DNA from: an uncultured Mucilaginibacter sp.
GTDB taxonomy: Bacteria > Bacteroidota > Bacteroidia > Sphingobacteriales > Sphingobacteriaceae
Direction of reading: 5' to 3'
DNA: 64,000 bases
Assembly: GCF_913773635.1 (NCBI RefSeq)
Contig: NZ_CAJYGQ010000003.1
Span: 248,001 to 312,000, forward strand
Below the pieces are notes generated by a model. That model had not been told where the DNA came from. It searched no databases and saw nothing but the letters and a program-made list of their open reading frames with translations. A program made the translations under genes and the position numbers. Positions 43,500-52,575 of this stretch are shown piece by piece (positions within the stretch are counted from its first letter, which is position 1; each line of letters begins with the position of its first letter).

Positions 43500-44492
43500 T
43501 TACACCTTTGGTCTTTCTATTAGCCTAATCAACTCTTCTGTTGCCTTGTCTGATGTGATGCCTTCGGCTTCAGCCTTAAAGTTCATTAGCACGCGGTGGC
43601 GTAATACCGGCGTAGCCATAGCATGAATGTCTTCCATAATAACAGCGTACCGGCCTTTTAACAGCGCCCTTGCTTTGGCGGTTAATATTAATGCCTGCCC
43701 CGCGCGCGGGCCGGCTCCCCAGCGTACCCACTCCTTTACATAGCTATAAGTAGAGGTATCCGGTCGGGTGGCACGAATTAGCAAGCTAACGTAGCGTATT
43801 AAATCTTCGCTAATGCTAACCTGCCTTACCAAGGCCTGAGCCTGTTGTATCTCCTCGGCTGTTATAACCGGGTTAACGGTTGCTTTGGCAGTGCCTGTAG
43901 TGCGGTTTAATATGGCAAACTCTTCCTGCTCGGTAGGGTAGCCTATTTGTATTAAAAGTAAAAAACGGTCTAATTGTGCTTCGGGCAGCGGATATGTTCC
44001 TGCCTGCTCTATAGGGTTTTGTGTAGCCAGAATAAAGAAAGGCTTATCTAACGGATAGGTTTGCCCGCCGTAAGTTACTTCAAACTCCTGCATGGCTTCC
44101 AGTAAGGCTGATTGCGTTTTAGGAGGCGTACGGTTTATTTCATCGGCCAGTATAATGTTGGCAAACAGCGGCCCTTTGTTAAACTTAAAAAAGCGCTTAC
44201 CAGTTGCATGGTCTTCTTCTAAAATTTCCGTACCAATAATATCAGTAGGCATCAAATCGGGCGTGAATTGTATACGGCGAAATGATAGGTGTAGCGCCTG
44301 AGACATGGTTTTAACCAATAGTGTTTTGGCCAAACCCGGAACACCCTCTAACAACGCATGGCCTCCCGCTAAAAAAGCTACCAAAAGCTCGTCCAGAATA
44401 TGCTCTTGTCCTACAATTACTTTTTGTATTTCGGTTTTTAACTGCGGAAGTTTTGCCAGCAGTGATTTAACGTGAGTTTCTGTTAGTTCCAA
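43500..44492 (-). CDS. MoxR-family AAA ATPase
   Basis: A 330-residue AAA+ ATPase. Walker A is in LLEGVPGLAKTLLVK, Walker B in NIILADEINRTPPKTQSALL, sensor 1 in FILATQNPIEQAGTYPLPEA and the arginine-finger region in LDRFLL. MoxR proteins act with vWA partners to fold or activate targets. The start codon is TTG at 44490-44492: an in-frame stop lies two codons upstream and the next ATG is far inside the protein, so no other start works. It leads the seven-gene minus-strand run MoxR-DUF58-BatA-DUF4175-membrane protein-TldD-TldE. Confidence 0.92.
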   Translation of the reverse strand: MELTETHVKSLLAKLPQLKTEIQKVIVGQEHILDELLVAFLAGGHALLEGVPGLAKTLLVKTMSQALHLSFRRIQFTPDLMPTDIIGTEILEEDHATGKRFFKFNKGPLFANIILADEINRTPPKTQSALLEAMQEFEVTYGGQTYPLDKPFFILATQNPIEQAGTYPLPEAQLDRFLLLIQIGYPTEQEEFAILNRTTGTAKATVNPVITAEEIQQAQALVRQVSISEDLIRYVSLLIRATRPDTSTYSYVKEWVRWGAGPRAGQALILTAKARALLKGRYAVIMEDIHAMATPVLRHRVLMNFKAEAEGITSDKATEELIRLIERPKV

Positions 44493-44534
44493 AGCTTAAA
44501 AGTATTAAGGTAAGTAGCGTGCTTCGTTAAAGCA

Positions 44535-44701
44535 GGCATATTATGCCGTATTATTACCAAATAACATTTGGTTAATGCATCAGGCATCACAATATATTGT
44601 GATTTGAGATTAAAAGCAGAATTATTTTATAAAAATTTGAATTAAGTATTCAAAAATTTACAAACGATGTAATTAAAAACGGTATACCGACAAAATTTTG
44701 T
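44535..44701. repeat. Series of palindromes in divergent promoter region
   Basis: Six inverted repeats are crowded between moxR and the DUF4159 gene: GGCATA-T-TATGCC (44535-44547), ACCAAAT-AAC-ATTTGGT (44556-44572), ATCACAATATATTGTGAT (44586-44603, perfect), TTTGAAT-TAAGT-ATTCAAA (44636-44654), CGGTATACCG (44680-44689, perfect) and ACAAAATTTTGT (44690-44701, perfect). They may be operators or cruciforms; some may be chance in AT-rich DNA. Confidence 0.55.
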
Positions 44702-44725
44702 ACTACTTTTAGGTTTTTAACGCAA

Positions 44726-45352
44726 ATGTCATTAAGCGCTAAGTTTACTTTTACCCGTTTAAGCTACCATTCGGGCGATTGGGATACCGATCAGCGTATG
44801 CCATCTAATATACTCAACTCTTTGTTGGAGTATACCACCATACCTATTGACACCAAGGAAAAAGTAATTGCCTTAAGCAGTCCTGATATTTTTAATTCAC
44901 CTTTTTGCTACCTGAGCGGGCATAAGCTGGTGCAGTTTGATGCTCAAGAGCGTGCTAACTTTAAAAAGTATGTGCAAAACGGTGGATTTGTGTTTGTAGA
45001 TGACTGTAATCATGACATTGACGGCTTGTTTGCCAAATCATTTGAGGCGCAAATGGCTTCATTGTTCGGCCCACAGGCGTTAAAAAAAATCCCTAACAAT
45101 CATGAGCTGTATCGATCATTCTTTACGTTTGAAAAGGGCCCACCCAATACTTCGTTTGAACTTAATGGTTGGGGCGATGATTTAGTGCACGACTATTTAA
45201 AAGCTATTACTATAAACGGGCGCATTGGTGTGCTGTATAGTAATAAAGATTACGGCTGCGAATGGGATTACGACTTCAGAAACAAGCGCTTTTTAGCTGA
45301 AGACAATACTAAGTTCGGCGTAAATATTGTTGTTTATGCCATGAGTTCGTAA
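44726..45352 (+). CDS. DUF4159 domain protein
   Basis: A 208-residue protein of the DUF4159 family: FTFTRLSYHSGDWDTDQRMP, SSPDIFNSPFCYLSGHKLVQ and FKKYVQNGGFVFVDDCNHD, with a GATase-like strand-loop pattern. Usual DUF4159 proteins have a signal peptide; this one has none, so it seems cytoplasmic. The family typically travels with MoxR, DUF58 and BatA genes, and here it is divergent from moxR, so it probably shares their function and regulation. Confidence 0.8.
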   Translation: MSLSAKFTFTRLSYHSGDWDTDQRMPSNILNSLLEYTTIPIDTKEKVIALSSPDIFNSPFCYLSGHKLVQFDAQERANFKKYVQNGGFVFVDDCNHDIDGLFAKSFEAQMASLFGPQALKKIPNNHELYRSFFTFEKGPPNTSFELNGWGDDLVHDYLKAITINGRIGVLYSNKDYGCEWDYDFRNKRFLAEDNTKFGVNIVVYAMSS

Positions 45353-45393
45353 TTGAACACGTAACTTTGCCCCGCTTAAGGCGTTGAGTATTT

Positions 45394-46014
45394 ATGGATG
45401 AGTTTTTTGTAAAGGATGAAAAGGGGGAGAAAGGCCCTTTTACGTTTGATGAATTAACAGACGGCCGCTTAGAACCCGATGATTTGGTGCGTACGCCCGG
45501 CTCTGAGTGGGAACGTGCTGCCGATTTAGCCGATTTTTCAGAATACTTCCGTTTTGAAGGTTATTTTTTTCCAACCGAAACCAATTTAGCAGGTTTTGGC
45601 ATTAGGTTCCTTGCCTTTTTTATAGATCATTTCGCCATATCATTCGTTATCGGAATTGGCCTCAATATTTTTGCCGACAAACTGCCGTACAAAATAACCG
45701 AATGGGATGTAAAAAATGTTGACCTGATGCTATGGTTACAGGAAATTTACGCTGTGGGTTTAATAGTATACAATATTGTTTTATGTAGTTTGCCATTGAG
45801 CAGCACTTTAGGCCAATACCTTTGCCGCCTGGTGGTTGTTGATGCCGACGGGCAAAAAATCAGCGTACTTAAAGCCGTTATAAGAGGTTTAGCCAAGCTG
45901 TTATCAATAGGTTTATACGGTTTGGGTACTGTATCAATTTTCTTTACGCAATACCGCCAGTCGTTACATGATATATTAGCACGCACGTACGTCATACGTC
46001 GCGACGTGTTGTAA
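45394..46014 (+). CDS. RDD-family membrane protein with GYF_2-like N-terminus
   Basis: A 206-residue protein. Residues about 1-50 form a GYF_2-like domain (FFVKDEKGEKGPFTFDELTD, DLVRTPGSEWERAADL). A RDD domain follows (about 60-200): IRFLAFFIDHFAIS with the Arg and Asp of the name, three or four helices and a closing QSLHDILARTYVIRR. RDD proteins are small inner-membrane transporters or scaffolds of uncertain role, some linked to Na/H exchange. It lies 41 bp after DUF4159, perhaps in one transcript. Confidence 0.85.
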   Translation: MDEFFVKDEKGEKGPFTFDELTDGRLEPDDLVRTPGSEWERAADLADFSEYFRFEGYFFPTETNLAGFGIRFLAFFIDHFAISFVIGIGLNIFADKLPYKITEWDVKNVDLMLWLQEIYAVGLIVYNIVLCSLPLSSTLGQYLCRLVVVDADGQKISVLKAVIRGLAKLLSIGLYGLGTVSIFFTQYRQSLHDILARTYVIRRDVL

Positions 46015-46058
46015 TTTGAATTAATTCGTTACAAAAGTATCATTAACGTATAATTTTA

Positions 46059-46075
46059 TTGGCATTAAACTTGCT
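46059..46075 (+). promoter_or_regulatory. Sigma-54 (RpoN)-type promoter
   Basis: TTGGCATTAAACTTGCT has the -24 GG and -12 GC of the sigma-54 consensus at the correct 12-bp period (TGGCAT-N5-TTGCT). It ends 50 bp before the ATG of the YtxH-like gene. No TTG/TAnnTTTG promoter is seen there. Confidence 0.65.
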
Positions 46076-46125
46076 ACTTAATTATCGAAATAATTAGTAG
46101 TAAACAACTTAAAGTCGAAAATAAA

Positions 46126-46326
46126 ATGGGTTTATTAAAATGGGCCATTGTAGGCGCAGCAGCAGCCTACGGCATTAAATACGTAACCGAGAAACGTAAA
46201 GAAGACGGCAAATCTATCATTGATGACTGGAACGAAAAAGCTCCGGAATGGATGGAGAAAGCTAAACAATATACAGATGAAGCGGTTTCAAGAGCAACCA
46301 GCAAAGTAAGAGAAAACTACCAATAA
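46126..46326 (+). CDS. Small YtxH-like protein
   Basis: A 66-residue protein: an N-terminal hydrophobic helix (LLKWAIVGAAAAYGIKYV) then a charged amphipathic helix (EKAPEWMEKAKQYTDEAV and on). This is the YtxH/general-stress type found widely in Bacteroidota. Its own sigma-54-type promoter and terminator (46332-46355) make it a single-gene unit, probably induced under stress or late growth. Confidence 0.8.
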   Translation: MGLLKWAIVGAAAAYGIKYVTEKRKEDGKSIIDDWNEKAPEWMEKAKQYTDEAVSRATSKVRENYQ

Positions 46327-46331
46327 TAATT

Positions 46332-46355
46332 AAGGGGGCTAGTAATGCCCCCTTT
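46332..46355 (+). terminator. Rho-independent terminator
   Basis: AAGGGGGC (46332-46339) pairs with GCCCCCTT (46347-46354) around a 7-nt loop. It follows the YtxH-like stop and faces the histidine kinase stop at 46363. Confidence 0.8.
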
Positions 46356-46362
46356 GTATTTA

Positions 46363-47415
46363 CTAAGCAGGCAACGGAAGTTTAATAATAAATTTAGCTC
46401 CTTTGCCATCGCCCTCACTTTCGGCAATAAGGCTGCCGCCATGATATTTAATTATTTTACGGGTGAAGTAGAGTCCCAAGCCGTTTGAACTTTCGCCCAT
46501 AGTGCCGCTCCTACTCGATTTTGTGAATGGTTCGAACGAAGGCGCATTTGCAGCAGTAAAACCTATTCCATAATCAATTACCCTGATCATGATATGATCA
46601 TCCATAACTGCCGCGCGTATCATTATCTCGCTATTGCGCCGGCTGAACTTAATAGCGTTTGTTATTAAGTTGCTTAACGCCATACTAAACAGCTCATCAT
46701 TAACTTTAATTTGTATGGTGGGTGCTACATCAGTAAGAATCTGCAGTTTTTTGTTTTGCAAACTGGTTGAGTGGTCTTTAAGCACTTTGCTAAGCATAGG
46801 TTCTAAAAACAGTACACGCGGCTCGTTACCTTCAGTAAACTCGCTAGTGGCTAAGTTTAAAACAGAGGTGATAAGCTGGAGCTGATACTGGGTAGATTGC
46901 CTTATTAAATTAATAAACTCCTCTTTTGAGTCGTTATTAGTGTCTTCCTTCATCAAATGCGTGATAGTCAACACATTGTGCAGTGGAGTTTTTAAATCGT
47001 GAGAAAGCAGATAAATAAAATCGCGCTTCTCTTTAATCAGGTTATCTAACTCCTGCAAAGCGGTGCAGGTATTACTCATTAGCAGGCCTGCCTCGTCCTT
47101 AAAATCTGTTGGTAGTTGCGGCAGCTTTTTGTTGCTTAAATAATCAATAAGCGCATTTTTGGTTTCAACAATGGGGCGTGCCAGGGCATTCTGCATAAGT
47201 AAGGTTACCGCACAAGCTACCAGCGTAAAGCCAAGGGTTGATAAAATTACCATGCCCGGCGTGAGTGAAGTAAAATCAGACAGGGTAATGAATGTGATAA
47301 TACCAATTAAAGGAATGTGAACGCCTACAAAGGCTATGAAAAGGTATTTAAAGGAATAGTTCCTGTCCAAATATCTGAATTTAGACAGCGAGGTGTAAAG
47401 TCGCATATCGGTCAT
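46363..47415 (-). CDS. Orphan sensor histidine kinase
   Basis: About 350 residues from ATG 47413-47415 (a GTG two codons upstream is possible). Two helices (about 23-45 and 55-77) with almost no periplasmic loop are followed by a HAMP-like linker, HisKA with H-box FIYLLSHDLKTPLHNVLTIT and HATPase_c with N-box NLITNAIKF, G1 DYGIGF and G2 SSNGLGLYF. It probably senses a membrane or cytoplasmic cue and phosphorylates a regulator that is not encoded nearby. Confidence 0.9.
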   Translation of the reverse strand: MTDMRLYTSLSKFRYLDRNYSFKYLFIAFVGVHIPLIGIITFITLSDFTSLTPGMVILSTLGFTLVACAVTLLMQNALARPIVETKNALIDYLSNKKLPQLPTDFKDEAGLLMSNTCTALQELDNLIKEKRDFIYLLSHDLKTPLHNVLTITHLMKEDTNNDSKEEFINLIRQSTQYQLQLITSVLNLATSEFTEGNEPRVLFLEPMLSKVLKDHSTSLQNKKLQILTDVAPTIQIKVNDELFSMALSNLITNAIKFSRRNSEIMIRAAVMDDHIMIRVIDYGIGFTAANAPSFEPFTKSSRSGTMGESSNGLGLYFTRKIIKYHGGSLIAESEGDGKGAKFIIKLPLPA

Positions 47416-47469
47416 ACGCACAATAAATTTAAAATAATTAGGTTGTGCTGTTATACGATGATATACACA

Positions 47470-47521
47470 AAAAGGTTGTGAAATATTTTAAAAGGAAAGT
47501 TAAAATATTTCACAACCTTTT
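47470..47521 (-). terminator. 21-bp perfect inverted repeat, likely terminator of GH51
   Basis: Arms at 47470-47490 and 47501-47521 (starting AAAAGGTTGTGAAATATTTT) match perfectly over 21 bp with a 10-nt loop, and extend through CACA/TGTG with one bulge. On the minus strand the stem ends in a CCTTTTTGTG tail. It stands between the GH51 stop and the histidine kinase start. The stem is long for a terminator and may also protect the message. Confidence 0.7.
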
Positions 47522-47555
47522 GTGCTGATACTACTCCATTATTTATGCAAGCTTT

Positions 47556-49535
47556 TTACTTTAACGGGATATGTACAATGTTGAATGAATAAGGTTTAAG
47601 CTCAAGCGTTACCGTTTTACCTTTCAAGCTTACACGTTCATCAACCGGGCTTACTTTTGTAGCGGCGTCAAAAGAGTTAACTGCCTTTAAATCATTGCTC
47701 ATTGATGTAACAATAGCGGTAGCTCCCAGCTTTTTGCCACTTTTTATTTGCAAGTTTTGAGCTTTTGCTTTGTTTGAAGCATTAACTATCTTGATAATAA
47801 GTTCATTTTTATTCTGATCTATTACGGCTGATGCATATAAACTATCCTGACCGGCAATTATCTTTTTACCCTGCTTAATATCAACCACATTGGTGCCTTT
47901 GTTAAGCGAGTATAGTTTTTGTACATAGTAATCCGGCGTACCGTATATGCTTGTATTGTCCACCCAAATCATATCGGGCGACCATTGCCAGCCATCAGTA
48001 TGAGCAAATAACGGTGCGTATGACGCCATATTAACAACACTTGCATTGCGCTCAAGGCCGGTTAAAAATGCTGCCTCGGCAAGGGCTGCACGCCAGTTGT
48101 TGATGTTGGGTCCGTTTGGTTCATTTTTAGTGTGTGCAGCATATTCTCCGGCAAAAACCTTCGAGCCGTTTTTATCATAGCTGTCATAACGGGCAGCGTT
48201 GCTAAAAAACCACTCGGGTGAGCGATAGTAATGCTCGTCAACAAAATCGGCTTTATTTTTACGGTGCGCATTGTTAAGCAGGTCAAAACGTGCGCCATCA
48301 GGATCAGTACCCGAACTGTTAATTAATTTTATGGCCGGATATTTTTCTTTCATGGCTTTGGTGAAAATGGCCAGGCGTTCTAAATATTGAGGCCCCCAGT
48401 TTTCGTTACCAATGCCCATCATTTTAAGGTTAAATGGTGCCGGGTGTCCCATGTCAGCACGTTTTTTACCCCAGGTGGATGTTACCGGGCCATTTGCAAA
48501 CTCAACCAAATCCAATGCATCCTGCACGTAAGGGCCTAACTGATCTATTGGTACAAGCTCGGCAGTATTAAACTGGCAAGCCATGCCGCAATTTAATATA
48601 GGAAGTGGTTCGGCACCTATGTCCTCACACATTTGGAAATACTCAAAAAAGCCAAGACCAAAAGATTGAAAGTAATCGGGTGCAGGTTTGTGTTTAAATT
48701 CGGTGTTCCAGCGGTTCATAATTAACTCCCGCTCTTCAATAGGGCCAATTGTTTTTTTCCACTGGTAACGGTTTGCCAGGTCACGACCTTCCACAATACA
48801 TCCACCCGGAAAGCGTACGAAGCCTGGTTTCATATCGGCCAGCATCTGTACCATATCGGCACGCAAGCCACCGGGGCGTTGCTTCCAGGTATCAGCCGGG
48901 AAAAGCGATATCATGTCAAGATCAATACTTCCGCTTCCTTCAAACCAAATTTGAAATTTTCCTTTTTTTACATCAGTGTTGGTGGTAAAGCCGGTAGTTT
49001 GTTTATGCCAGGCGGTTCCGCTTTGCTCCGGGTTAAGCATACCACTGCCCACTGATTTGCCGTTTTCATCAAGTAGCTGCAAGTGCATTTTCAGGCCTTT
49101 GGATGCCTGGCGGTACATTACCGAAAAGTTATAACGCAAACCTTTTTTAATACCTATTCCTCTAAATCCTTCATTAGTAAGGGTTGCATCGGTTGGGGCA
49201 TCAGCATCTTTTAAATTTACCCTTAAAAAGCGCGGATTGTTTTCTGCAGCTTCCTGCCTGTTAAGCACAAGTACATCGCCTTCGTTTATTTTTTTGCCTT
49301 TTACCGTCCAGCCCATTAACGGCGTGGTAAATTCAAACGAGCGGTTTTTAATAAGTTCGGCATATAAGCCTCCGTCAGCACCAAGGTTTATATCCTCAAA
49401 AAATACGCCCCACATAGTTGGCTGTATTTTGGCCATTAACTTATCGGCGTTAATAACTACGGGCTGACTTTTTTGAGCAACTGCATTTAAAGAGAGCACA
49501 GAAGCGCAGCAAGCGGCAAGAAATTTAATTCTCAT
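47556..49535 (-). CDS. Alpha-L-arabinofuranosidase, GH51 family
   Basis: A 659-residue exported enzyme (signal to about AVAQ). An N-terminal carbohydrate-binding-like region (with KKGLRYNFSVMYRQ) precedes the TIM barrel. Acid/base Glu is in MGIGNENWGP (about residue 376), nucleophile Glu in VFAGEYAAHT (about residue 462), and the C-terminal beta domain ends YSFNIVHIPL. It releases arabinofuranose from arabinan, arabinoxylan or arabinogalactan. It lies 248 bp from the GH106 gene on the same strand and is probably separately transcribed because a hairpin sits between. Confidence 0.92.
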   Translation of the reverse strand: MRIKFLAACCASVLSLNAVAQKSQPVVINADKLMAKIQPTMWGVFFEDINLGADGGLYAELIKNRSFEFTTPLMGWTVKGKKINEGDVLVLNRQEAAENNPRFLRVNLKDADAPTDATLTNEGFRGIGIKKGLRYNFSVMYRQASKGLKMHLQLLDENGKSVGSGMLNPEQSGTAWHKQTTGFTTNTDVKKGKFQIWFEGSGSIDLDMISLFPADTWKQRPGGLRADMVQMLADMKPGFVRFPGGCIVEGRDLANRYQWKKTIGPIEERELIMNRWNTEFKHKPAPDYFQSFGLGFFEYFQMCEDIGAEPLPILNCGMACQFNTAELVPIDQLGPYVQDALDLVEFANGPVTSTWGKKRADMGHPAPFNLKMMGIGNENWGPQYLERLAIFTKAMKEKYPAIKLINSSGTDPDGARFDLLNNAHRKNKADFVDEHYYRSPEWFFSNAARYDSYDKNGSKVFAGEYAAHTKNEPNGPNINNWRAALAEAAFLTGLERNASVVNMASYAPLFAHTDGWQWSPDMIWVDNTSIYGTPDYYVQKLYSLNKGTNVVDIKQGKKIIAGQDSLYASAVIDQNKNELIIKIVNASNKAKAQNLQIKSGKKLGATAIVTSMSNDLKAVNSFDAATKVSPVDERVSLKGKTVTLELKPYSFNIVHIPLK

Positions 49536-49740
49536 AAATTGTCAAGTTTACAATTAAAAAGGTGTGCGTCACAAACTCAGCCCCTGAGGGTTAATTTTTT
49601 TCACAAAAAATTGCTTATGGAGTTTAGATAGCAGATTTATAATCTGCGGTTAAATTAAGTAAATTTTGAAACTTACCAAGCAGGCAATTGAACGTTTGTA
49701 CGCAGGTACAAGAGGAGGGATGTTAAAGCGCTAAAAGTAT

Positions 49741-49774
49741 ATCACAAGCAGCCGCAAGTGCGGTTGCTTGTGAT
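49741..49774 (-). terminator. Hairpin after GH106
   Basis: ATCACAAGCAGCCGC (49741-49755) pairs with GCGGTTGCTTGTGAT (49760-49774) with one G-T pair. The T tract is weak. It lies 10 bp beyond the GH106 stop. Confidence 0.6.
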
Positions 49775-49783
49775 ATGAACTTA

Positions 49784-52558
49784 TTAATATTTTATAATTT
49801 TAACAGGCCCTATCAGTCCCGATGGCATAGGTGTCCAGTTGCTGGCATCAAATGGCTTGTAATTGATGTTTACAAAGTTAATTTCATGATATTTACGCCA
49901 CTCCATTTTATTTTGATCCATGTAACGGATGCGGTTGGCCATTAGGTTATCAACCTCAACCTTGATTGTATTTACACCGGTTTTAAGATAGCTGCCAACC
50001 CGGGCTTTAAACGGAATACTCCATAAAATGCCCACCTCTTTACCGTTTATCCAAACGCGGGCGCTTTCATCAACTTGGCCTAAATCAAGCACGTACTGGC
50101 CGCCGGTTTTAGCCGGAACGGTAAATGTGTTGGTATAAACACCGGTTCCCGAAAAGTTGACGGCATCAGTGTCACCTAAATCCGTCCATGATTTCAGTTT
50201 CTCAAGCCTTTTAGCAGCCGGCACAACCGGGCCACCTTGAGTAAATTGTAGTGTCCATGGGTTTTTTAATTCTATTTCGCCGGTTACTTTTTCCAAATAA
50301 GGCCACTTGGATATGCCTGTTTTAGGTTGTGTACTGGCAAATAAAATCATGGCCTCGCCCGATTGTAGTTGCACCCTCACATTGGTTTTGCCATTCACTG
50401 TAGCCGAGGATGCCAAGCCATAAGCGCTGCTTTGAGGATCCATTGTAATTACCGATGCAAAAATGCCATTCAGCGGAATGCGGGTATCAATTGCTTTAGC
50501 GGTATGGTTAACCAGGTAATAGTATTTACTACCCCCCACATTGCGGCGTATGAACTGTAAACCACTTTCTACCAGTTTTTCGGCCGGAATTTTGGCGTAA
50601 GTAAGTGCATTATCTAAATTATCTGCCAGCAATACCTTGCCAGCGCCAACGTTTGCCTGTTTTACACCGCTGCCGTCACTAGTAAATTTCAGCGCGGCCA
50701 AAATTTGCTTTTGCTGAGCGCGGCGTTCATCTACTTTAGCTAGGCCGGGTACATCTTCAGGTAACTTCTGGAATATAATGGTTGCGCCTTGCTCTGCCAG
50801 CTTTAATATGCTTTGCAGTGTTCCATTAGGCATCATGGTACACTCAGGCACTACCAATGTTTTGTATAATGCATTGGCGCTTGTTTTAATGCCAGCTTTG
50901 CTGCCTGAACTTTTATTTAAGGCTAAGTCTGAAGCAAAATCAATGCTGTATCCTTGCTTTTGCAGTTTAACGGCATTTTTATAAAACGCGGTTGGAATAA
51001 GCCACTCGTTAATATCATGTATAGCCATGGGCATGTCTAACCCTTTGGGGTGGTTCCATGCATCATATATGGGCCAGTACATCAACACTTCATTGTCGGC
51101 CTTGCCAGCCTGTAATACTGATTGAACGCGGGTTATGTAGCCGTTAAGCCCGTTGGCATGGCTCCACAAGCTGTTATCAGGTACCATGTTCATTGAGGCG
51201 TAAAACAACCATCCCGGAAACTTGATATCACCAGGCGAATAGGTTGTGCCATGATAAAACACATGGTTTACGCCCGACAGAAAAATCTGTTCAACTTCGG
51301 GTTTGCACTGTGAGTATGATGTTTTAAAATGCTCGGTAAGCCATGTAAAGGTTTCGCTTGATATAAGCGGTTTGCCGTTTACATGCCCTGCCGATGAAGC
51401 AAATTTCAACATGATGGGGTTGGGGTCTACATTACGCACATCAGCGCTATCGCGGCGTAAACCAAGTATAGGAAACTTGCTTGAGCCAAAGGTTTCGCAC
51501 TCCGGTATATCAACGGTACCGTACAAATCAAGCAGGTTACCCGGCGATCCGTGTGACTGGTTTTTGGTAATGCTTTTGAGGCTATGTGCCCAGTTAGTCC
51601 AGTTTTGAGTAAAGTTATGCAGCAGCATGTTACTCATAGTTTCGCGGTAATCACTTTTTACGCGGCCAACGGTTTCATTTTCTTCTTTGCTGTTCAGCTC
51701 GCGTACATGCATGCGCAAGTCATAGCCGTGGTCTTTTTTAAAAACATCAAATAACTCTGGCGACCAGCTTGCACCGTAAACCTCATAGCTATCATTAAAG
51801 TAAGCACGCACTTTAGGTTGGCGGCCTTTGTAGGCATTGTTAAAGCGGGCTAAATAGACATCAGTTGCTGATTTTGACAAATGATTTAAAGTAAAACCCT
51901 CGCCGCCCGGAGCTGCCCGTTTTACCTTTTGCAGAGTTTTGCCCGCAAATGCTGCAAAAACCTCTGTTTTTGATGTGACTGGCTGCATATTGAGATTGCC
52001 GTCTGCATCTACCTTACTCATTAAATCGGTAGCGTTACCTTTTTCATCATACGCTACCAAGGCCTGCAAAACGGCTATGCCCTGCTGCTTTACATCGTTA
52101 ACACGTATGGCTTCCTTAACAATTTCGCCCGGGTTAAGCTTATAAGTTTGTATAATGAGTTTGGTAGCGGCATCAGTCGTTTTAATTTGTGGGCCGCCAA
52201 AAGGCCAGCCCGTGCCTGTGTTCATATCAACGCCCATACCCAGCGTTGCAGCTGTGCCGGCAGTATAGTTGAGCATATCCATCCACTTGGGCGACAGGAA
52301 GTCGATATACCGGCCTTCATAACCTATTGCACCGTATATAGGAGTTACTTCAACACCACCGAAACCGGCCTGCTGATATTTGTTTAGCAGCATGCCTATA
52401 TTTTTTTGGTCTACGGCGTTTCCCATCCACCACCAGCGGGTCCAGGGGCGAGTTTGGGCTGTAACTTTAGGCCAAATTAACGGTTGTTTGGTTTGTGCTG
52501 CTGCGGCAGTTGCTGCTATGCAAAACGCACTTATAAACAAAAATTTCTTTGCTAACAT
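49784..52558 (-). CDS. GH106-family alpha-L-rhamnosidase
   Basis: A 924-residue exported enzyme (signal to about AAAAQ). The N-terminus shows the GH106 hallmarks TRPWTRWWWMGNAVDQKN and GFGGVEVTPIYGAIGYEGR, followed by LGMGVDMNTGTGWPFGGPQI. The long C-terminal part ends in a galactose-binding-like beta-sandwich (WINGKEVGILWSIPFK). GH106 enzymes release L-rhamnose from RG-II and other plant glycans. A rhamnose mutarotase gene lies 18 bp upstream of its start, which supports rhamnose release. Confidence 0.9.
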   Translation of the reverse strand: MLAKKFLFISAFCIAATAAAAQTKQPLIWPKVTAQTRPWTRWWWMGNAVDQKNIGMLLNKYQQAGFGGVEVTPIYGAIGYEGRYIDFLSPKWMDMLNYTAGTAATLGMGVDMNTGTGWPFGGPQIKTTDAATKLIIQTYKLNPGEIVKEAIRVNDVKQQGIAVLQALVAYDEKGNATDLMSKVDADGNLNMQPVTSKTEVFAAFAGKTLQKVKRAAPGGEGFTLNHLSKSATDVYLARFNNAYKGRQPKVRAYFNDSYEVYGASWSPELFDVFKKDHGYDLRMHVRELNSKEENETVGRVKSDYRETMSNMLLHNFTQNWTNWAHSLKSITKNQSHGSPGNLLDLYGTVDIPECETFGSSKFPILGLRRDSADVRNVDPNPIMLKFASSAGHVNGKPLISSETFTWLTEHFKTSYSQCKPEVEQIFLSGVNHVFYHGTTYSPGDIKFPGWLFYASMNMVPDNSLWSHANGLNGYITRVQSVLQAGKADNEVLMYWPIYDAWNHPKGLDMPMAIHDINEWLIPTAFYKNAVKLQKQGYSIDFASDLALNKSSGSKAGIKTSANALYKTLVVPECTMMPNGTLQSILKLAEQGATIIFQKLPEDVPGLAKVDERRAQQKQILAALKFTSDGSGVKQANVGAGKVLLADNLDNALTYAKIPAEKLVESGLQFIRRNVGGSKYYYLVNHTAKAIDTRIPLNGIFASVITMDPQSSAYGLASSATVNGKTNVRVQLQSGEAMILFASTQPKTGISKWPYLEKVTGEIELKNPWTLQFTQGGPVVPAAKRLEKLKSWTDLGDTDAVNFSGTGVYTNTFTVPAKTGGQYVLDLGQVDESARVWINGKEVGILWSIPFKARVGSYLKTGVNTIKVEVDNLMANRIRYMDQNKMEWRKYHEINFVNINYKPFDASNWTPMPSGLIGPVKIIKY

Positions 52559-52575
52559 ATATTGTAAAATGAGCG

